Notes under the pieces: generated by a model
Told to the model about the DNA's origin: nothing
What the model saw: the letters and a program-made list of their open reading frames with translations, nothing else
Database searches by the model: none
From: Haliotis asinina
Lineage: Eukaryota > Mollusca > Gastropoda > Lepetellida > Haliotidae
Assembly: GCF_037392515.1 (NCBI RefSeq)
Contig: NC_090280.1
Span: 23,255,118 to 23,319,117 of the forward strand
DNA length: 64,000 nt
Direction of reading: 5' to 3'
Translations under genes and position numbers: made by a program
In this document: positions 57,601-64,000 of the stretch, piece by piece
How the letters are laid out: every line of letters begins with the position of its first letter
Numbering within the stretch: the first letter of the stretch is position 1

Positions 57601-59160
57601 ACTTCATCCACCCATCCCTTGTTTAAGTTTTGTCTCGTTTCTATATATCAAAAATGAATTCTTACTCCTAAAATTGGTCTTGCATGGCTGCTTCCACATC
57701 TCACTCATGTGCAGAATTTGAACTGAATTTCAAGGATTTCACTTGAGACATATTCAATGGCTATGATGTTTTCTAGCAGATCTTGTATAGAAAGAGTGGA
57801 ATGTGTTGAAATCAAGAGTTTGAATTCATTACAAATCATTTTGCAATAAGCCGTAGGGAGTATATTGGTACTGTTATTGCGAATTGCCTTAAGAGCATCG
57901 GCTGACAGTCAGAACATAGCACGCAATCCTAAACAAACCACTGGAACCTAGCGATGTGACGGGCTATGCTTGGGGCGGTACTGAGCCTACTAATACTTTT
58001 CCCGATCGCGAGTAAATGTCTCTGGCGTATGAAGTCTCTATACTCGGTTCATGGGAATCCAAAATTGTCCACAGATCCGTTCCAATCCGTAGTCCAATGC
58101 ACCGTGTTCACCTGTGTCTGTTCATCAGTCTGTGTAGCTGTGTCTTTTTCTCGGTTCAGGTGTGTCATATTCCCAAGTCTGCAGATTGAATCACTCAACG
58201 ATGTTTCGGGGTTCTCAGTCCGAGGAAGATTGTTTGGCCTCACGTAGGTTTGTTTGTTTATTTGAACCACATCATGAACCACGACCTGACAAATGACCCC
58301 AATTTGCATATAATGAAAAGGCCCTCCAGAACATTCCACTTGCAAAGTGAGTGAAACGGGGTTGTCGCCTACAATTTAACTAATTTCCTCGTGCGAATCG
58401 TGTCTGCGGGACACGTGTTAAACAGAAGCGGCATTGAGTTCACGCCACAGTCAGCGTGTATTGCACGTGCTTAATCCCCGATCTACCTCATGTACCTGCA
58501 GCAATCAAATGTATTTGTCTACATTCCCGCCCCGCCTACTTGTCACACACGCGTTTACTGCGCAGGCTCATAGCATTCGTGTCAAGCAGTAGTATTATGC
58601 AAAGATATGTGTCACGATAACCTAACCACAGGTTGATTTTTTCGTACCATCAGTTCGCAGAAAAAAACGAACTTCATTGTGCCAACCATGCACCTGTCCA
58701 GCATCAAGAAGGGGTTTTGCAGTTCACTGTATACCTGGATATTTCAATCCATAAACATTGGTAAACTTTTCATGCGAGGTTTATTTTTCAGACCATAAAA
58801 TCTTGCCTCCTTGAGAAGTAAAGTAGGGCTATAGCATCATGTCAACCTACACACTGCGGTCAAGACGTGCTCTCTCACATTGTAATGCCACGCCCACTTG
58901 ATGTCACAGCTGTCATTTCAATCTTGCCTGCCCACGAATACACAGTGGATTGTTCACTACTTACTTGGAATCCTCCATAGTCATCTTTCTAAGCCTCAAC
59001 ATTTTGACAATGTGCATCTTTGACTATTTTCAAGACCCTTGTCTGGACTATGTGGTTTACGTTCACTCATCATTCATCCATTTACCCATAGGGGCACAGT
59101 GGTAGAAAATAATCTTTGTGTCTTTACTGTGATATTGCTGGGAGCAGTGTAAACACTGTG
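57600..59160. other. No gene recognised
   Basis: Only short chance frames. One at 57966-58247 starts with a hydrophobic stretch, but it has no splice or homology support. Confidence 0.4.
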
Positions 59161-59163
59161 AAG

Positions 59164-59325
59164 ACAGTGAGGGAGGGAGTGAGTTCAGTTTTGTGCTACT
59201 CGTTGCACTTTTCCAGTAATATTTCTGCAAGTGACACCAGAAATGACCTTCACACATTGTGCCCACGCCAGGAATTAAACCCAGGTGTTCTGTGTGCCTT
59301 AACCACTAGACTACCCTGTCGCCTC
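59164..59325 (-). repeat. SINE copy, reverse orientation
   Basis: The minus strand reads GCGACAGGGTAGTCTAGTGG…ACCTGGGTTTAATTCC…GGTCATTTCTGGTGTCA…AAAACTGAACTCACTCCCTC. Confidence 0.8.
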
Positions 59326-59434
59326 ATATTTGAATGGAAGTGATTATACTTTTTGTCAACATCCGTCGAATTTCCAAGATACTTTAACATTTGCAGCAAA
59401 TAAAAAAAACTGCTAAATGGACAAAACATTCAAA

Positions 59435-61438
59435 AGCTAAGCATATAGAGCAGTTTATTGGAGTCAACTCACAGTGCATACAAATACATAAGAAACTGGT
59501 TTCCTCTCTTATGTACATATTTCAACAACAGCGCAGGGAGTGACAGACTTCCAGGTGTATTTACAAAAGAATGACATGTACAAGACACATTGATAGTTTT
59601 ATTTACCTACAATCGTCATTACCATAAATAAGCACTTTGGAGGTTAAATGCATTAGCATGTTAACTATTAACCCAAGTAACGCAACTGAGAAAAACAGAT
59701 CATATTGTTATAGTAAATATATTCTGAGGATTACTCAGAAAATACTATATACCGTTAAAGGGCATCACAGAAGTTATTTATTTTTAAAAAATAACAATAG
59801 AGCACTGACGCAATGTAGGACACAAGGAATGGGCACTGACCATGCAAGGCATTGAACAAGTCCCTGTGGCATAAGTGATCACTACCCCACCTCAAAAACA
59901 CCTGGACACAAATGTCTGGAACAGACCTCATTAGAAGCTAGGGTGATGTTCCTATTATTAAAAATGGATCAGTCTTGTCTCAAAATAGGTATCATTTACT
60001 GCAGCTGCCTGGAGATCAAAGGAATCAGTTCTACACGATGGGTTCATGCAGAAAACAATATTTCCTCAGCCAGAAAAACATCAGCCATTTTAAATATTAC
60101 AGGTATTTGGGTTTGAGACCCCTACTATCTCTAAATAATAAACATAAAGGTAACAAAAATATGGAAAGACCATTGTATTCGTTCTCAGTTTTGAATTATG
60201 AAAGATTGTATACTTAATGACAATTGGACTACATCTTGATAATCTATTGGTTGGTGACTTGCTTTTCCCCCACCTGATCTTACAACCTTGTTTGCCAGGC
60301 GTCATGTATTGTCCTGCCATCTTACAAATGATACGCCCTCATTGGCTGCATGAATGTATCTACAATGCATCTTAATGATTCATTAAAAACACTGACAGAT
60401 GTGTCATACGTATTTCATTTTTAGATGCTTCCATGGACACACCTTGGACCTTCAACAGAACATCTTTTGAGTTGATCGTGAATGATAAGCTGTCTGCCCT
60501 TGATTTGATCCGCAAACTATCTATCTACCAATTAAGTTCCTGCTTGCTGTCATACTCCAACAATGTTCTTGTCAGTGATCATATTAAGTTAGCCCCTAAT
60601 GTTTCTGTACTAGTTTCCAGGGATTGACCACCAGTTTCAGTTGTGCTTCCCCAGTAAACTCTCATGACAAATATTTAGCATGCATGATGACTTACTCTTA
60701 TGGCAACGTACTGAAATGTGTGTGAAAAAGTTGACAGATATGAGATACTTTATGTTTTATGTACGAAGAGGCTGAAAACATGGCCCACGTTTCCCACACA
60801 GAATATATACAAGAACGTTCATCGCTTTCTCTCCCACATGATAGAAGAAAACTTGGCTGCTGACTGTCAGACAGTGGAATTATGACATTCATCACACATC
60901 TCGAAACTCTTAATCAAGAATATTCTGTTCACTTCCGATGGGATGTCACACCAGTTTGTTATCATGTATCGATGATTCTCAAAGATACATCTTGATGTTA
61001 CGTGATGTTTCACACAGATACACCATGATGTTTCATGAATTTTTCACGCATGCCAACCGTGATGTTACACAAATGTTACACAAGTGACTTCTTCCCCAAG
61101 GTGTGTGGATGTTCTTCACTAAATGAATGACAACTATACTGATGTTCAATCCAATGCCTGCTAGTGATCGTATATCAGCCGTATTCAACCCTAACTTTAC
61201 TTCGTACACCTGCTTAACATTCACGTGACACCCAAGTTGATATAACTGTATTATAAATATGACATTCTAGCTTCTCATGCTGATGTGTGTTACATAATGT
61301 AACATCCCTGTTACCTCTTGGTGTTGCTCCATGCACGGCTTCCAAGCTATCATTTCTCTCTCTCAAGTCCACAGCCTTAATATGTCTTCATAACAGAGTT
61401 TAAGTTAACAAGTGTCATATTCTATGGGTACACTGCTA
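59435..61438 (-). other. Probable long 3' UTR of the gene ending at 61439
   Basis: AT-rich sequence between the stop codon at 61439 and the minus-strand AATAAA at 59454-59459, without recognisable transposon or coding content. It is assigned as UTR by inference from those two signals. Confidence 0.45.
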
Positions 61439-61528
61439 TTACACTATCTCATACTTGTCCACGTAGAAGAGAACTTCGTCGGAGTACTTGACTGATTGGT
61501 CATCTTCGACTGACCTCACATCCTTGAT
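61439..61528 (-). CDS. Last coding exon of an unrecognised minus-strand gene
   Basis: The acceptor TTTCTCTTACTTCAG is followed by 29 codons and TAA: IKDVRSVEDDQSVKYSDEV… ending FYVDKYEIV. Phase 0. The charged, non-repetitive composition and the strong pyrimidine tract look like a genuine conserved C-terminus. I do not recognise the protein. Upstream exons should lie beyond 61.6 kb, possibly outside the window. It cannot join the Ig3 exon at 62309-62575, because that phase would hit a stop. Confidence 0.55.
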   Translation of the reverse strand: MKDVRSVEDDQSVKYSDEVLFYVDKYEIV

Positions 61529-61799
61529 CTGAAGTAAGAGAAATCAATCAGTGCTGCAGTTCCTTGTGTCTGAGAAATAGATGGAATGTATGTACAGGAT
61601 TTACTGGCCTTCATGCCAAGCCAAGCAAAGAAACAAGAATCAATTTCTTTCAACAAATACATCTACACATTAAAATTAAGAGTGTTCCTAATACAAAAAC
61701 TAATGTTACATCTTGGATAACCCAGCATTGTATCTTTATAAAATGCAGGTATTGTTCAACTCTCAAAGGCCAGTAGAAATGGGAAATTGCCTCACCTGA

Positions 61800-62308
61800 A
61801 TATCACAATAAGATTTCCAGATATGTTGCTTTATTTAAGGTACATGATGTGATTGCAAAATACCAGAGATATCATTTATACCAGGACTACAAATGTAACC
61901 AGGGCCACCCCGAATCTGCGAATTTGAGTGGGTGGGTATGGGTGAGGGTGTGCGCGGGTAAATTGGTGGGTATGAGTGAGTGAGTAAATGAGTGGAGTTT
62001 TATATCACTTATAACCCAGAAACATCACAACTCTTAAGAAGATTTTAATTAGGTTCATGACTTGACCCTTCCGATGTTCATCAGAAATAACACTTTCCAA
62101 CTGCAATGCAACCAGTTGCGTTCACGATACAGCACCCATCGATCCATTTCATAGCGGGATCCAATCATAACGGTCAAGTTGGCAGTGCTACTGTCATTGC
62201 ATCCATTTGAAGGGAGTAAAAACTTCATTACATATCTCATTCAAATATAATCTTGAATTTTACATATTCTGTTACAAAGCATGTTTCCGGAATCTGTGGA
62301 AGCCCTAC
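61800..62308 (-). repeat. Paralogous intron downstream of the lone Ig3 exon
   Basis: It aligns in the same orientation with 6240-6535 of the minus-strand gene: TTTATTTAAGGTACATGA, AAAATACCAGAGATAT, TCTGCGAATTTGAGTGGG, CTTATAACCCAG, AGAAGATTTTAATTAG. It is a segmental duplicate of that gene's intron. Confidence 0.75.
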
Positions 62309-62575
62309 TGAAGACCTCTAGAGTCAGGCTGCGTGATGCATTCCCATGGCTGTTGTTGACGTGACACGTGTACTGTCCAGACACAGACATATCTACAGCT
62401 GGTATAGACAACACAGCCTTCCTGTGTCCTGTAATCGCCATCTGTCTGGATGTGTCCCACCAGGTTACAGTGCAGGCAGGGTTATGGTCAGCAGAACATC
62501 TCACTGTCACAGGTTTCACTTCTTCTACCTCCAGCTTGTCCCTTGTGTCGTCAAACTGTATCTGCCAAGGTCCAT
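62309..62575 (-). pseudogene. Isolated Ig3 exon
   Basis: Exactly 267 nt, phase 1-1, open, with AG acceptor and GT donor (GTAGGG). YGPWQIQFDD…VTVRCSADHNPACTVTW… VSGQYTCHVNN. No Ig1, Ig2 or membrane exon is seen around it within the window, so it is either a relic or an exon of a gene that starts beyond 64 kb. Confidence 0.75.
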
Positions 62576-62599
62576 CTGCAAAGCAGGTGAGATAATCAG

Positions 62600-63290
62600 A
62601 AATAATAATTTGTTATAATAACTTGATATTTTCTTCTATCATACCAATACCACTGTATATCAATTTCACTTGAATTAATTTTTCATCAACTCTCGGTTTA
62701 GACTTTTGAAGTTGGTTAGGTTTTATTTTTTACTCATGCCAATTCTACTTTTAGTGTTGATCACATCTACATCTGCTAGCCTTGTCGAGTCTAGGCTCAC
62801 CAATATAAGACTCCCAGTTTCAAAGATCTTACTGTTGTCACGAAAGTATTACATTCAAATGCAAACGACGACACATGACGCACATTCTGCTTTTGTTCCT
62901 CTAAGTCATATATACGTGTACGTATCAGTCAGGTATTCCGACTGAATGGTCGACCGCGACCGCAGCAGGGAAAACGTCCAATGTTTTGTTTGTACGAGCT
63001 GGATAGCCGCTCAACTGTGATTTTGTTAACAACTGGAATCTACAGTCAACTGTATTTTGTGTGTACACGTCCGATATTGTCATTTGTATGCTCCGCCTGA
63101 CCAACGTTGACAATTCGATTCATATATTATCTTGACGTTCATGTACATCTCATCTGATACCCTTACGATTATATCTCTAAAGATCAGTGCCTGTACCAGA
63201 TATCGTCAACGTTTCATGCATTTTACCGTATTCTTAATTGTAAACCCAATATTGTCACTATTTAAAAAAGAAGCGCCTTTGAGGACAAAA
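62600..63290. other. No gene recognised
   Basis: It contains a 69-codon frame (62736-62945, MPILLLVLITSTSAS…) with a leader-like start but no other support. Confidence 0.4.
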
Positions 63291-63295
63291 GCCCC

Positions 63296-63570
63296 ATGAG
63301 TGAGTGAGTGAGTGAATAAGTTAAGTTTTACGCCGCACTCAGCAATATTTCAGCTATATAACAGCGGTCTGTAAATAATCGAGCCTGGAGCAGACAATCC
63401 AGTGATCAATAACATGACCATCGATCTGCGCAAATGGGAACCGATGACATGTGTCAACCAAGCCTGACCACCCCATTCCGTTAGTCGCCTCTTACGACAA
63501 GCAGAGTCGCCTTTTATGGCAAGCATGGGTTGCTGAAGGCCTATTGTACCCCGGGACCTTTACGGGTACT
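63296..63570 (+). repeat. Nearly full-length dispersed repeat
   Basis: GTGAGTGAGTGAGTGAATAAG…CGCACTCAGCAATATTTCAG…TAATCGAGCCTGGAGCAGAC…CGTTAGTCGCCTCTTACG…CCCCGGGACCTTTACGGG. Confidence 0.87.
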
Positions 63571-64000
63571 CAGGCAGGTCGATAAATCACTGTAGACTAT
63601 TTTTTCAGATAATTTTCTTGCATCTGTGCCTGGTCAGGGTTTTGAGGGTCAAATCACACACTACTGACTGAAAATTGTAAACCTGAAATTTTCATGCCAT
63701 ACTTCAATCACCTAACAAGGGGGATAACTCAACGAACAACTTTGTTTTGAATGAAATCCATGTGGTCATGCATTCTCAAAACATCCATTATTATTGTATC
63801 AACATTGATTCAATCCCATATATCTCCCAATTTCGACAATCGTACATTGAAAGTACAGTTCCCCTACTTTTTGGAAGAGTATATATGAAATCATCATGTT
63901 GAAACACGATCAACGCTGAAATATCAGTTCTAAGGTAACCAGTTAAAACCCCCTTCGTTTAGTGAACGCCCACCTCTCAGCAATGTTTGCTTGAAATGCC

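Noticed and set aside
57966-58247. 93-codon frame with a hydrophobic start
   Set aside because: No promoter, splice or family evidence; most likely chance.
61439-62575. Joining the lone Ig3 exon to the terminal exon at 61439-61528
   Set aside because: The phase left by Ig3 reads into a stop in that exon, so they are not one gene by this route.
62736-62945. Small secreted peptide frame (MPILLLVLITSTSAS…)
   Set aside because: The leader-like start is suggestive, but nothing downstream is conserved or spliced, and hydrophobic chance frames of this length are common here.

Overview
The window looks like nuclear DNA from a gastropod mollusc, most likely an abalone (Haliotis). The organism call rests on recall. 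Two dispersed repeats occur throughout: a tRNA-headed SINE ending in TAAAACTAAACTCACTC, and a second repeat built around AATCGAGTCTGGACCAGACA. I associate both with abalone genomes. The gene content is eukaryotic: spliced, phase-1 immunoglobulin (Ig) exons in long, repeat-rich introns.

The main content is a small family of Ig-superfamily membrane receptors. One complete gene lies on the minus strand (1107-8462, 11 coding exons, 428 codons plus stop). Two more lie head to tail on the plus strand: copy A (23754-34918) and copy B (43014-54180). They sit inside a direct tandem duplication, unit A about 12797-37294 and unit B about 37297-56692. A truncated, recombined fragment lies at 12435-12773, and a lone third-Ig exon at 62309-62575 on the minus strand. 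Each full gene encodes a signal peptide, two or three Ig domains, a membrane exon, two copies of a 26-codon tail cassette ending in Y(Q/E)EI, a second membrane exon, a 16-nt mini-exon and a tyrosine-containing C-terminus. Every splice phase is compatible. The cassettes and both membrane exons are phase-1 symmetric, so they can be dropped singly without breaking the frame.

Between copies A and B the first Ig exon differs at about 36 replacement codons against 3 purely synonymous ones, by hand count. The tail is nearly unchanged. The intron before Ig2 holds a 37-bp tandem array in which each unit is a full 3' splice-site look-alike (14 units in B, 4 in A). The coding 3' end lies in an 83-bp tandem repeat that runs through the stop codon, so the C-termini differ. 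These features, together with the two-membrane-exon design, are the best candidate for something undescribed: a diversifying, splice-modular receptor cluster.

The rest is mostly mobile DNA. 0.3-12.4 kb: the minus-strand gene, a 988-bp TIR element in one of its introns, then LINE and Tc1 debris. 12.8-23.7 kb: the start of unit A, with a fossil Ty3/Gypsy-type LTR element (13418-18875) that carries a mariner in one LTR and a dispersed repeat inside. 23.7-37.3 kb: gene copy A, with a TA-flanked TIR element, a 5'-truncated LINE and a dispersed repeat that are all absent from unit B. 37.3-56.7 kb: unit B with gene copy B and a Tc1-like element absent from A. 56.7-64 kb: repeats, the last exon and long 3' UTR of an unrecognised minus-strand gene (59435-61528), and the isolated Ig3 exon. 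The A/B pair gives filled and empty sites for at least five insertions.
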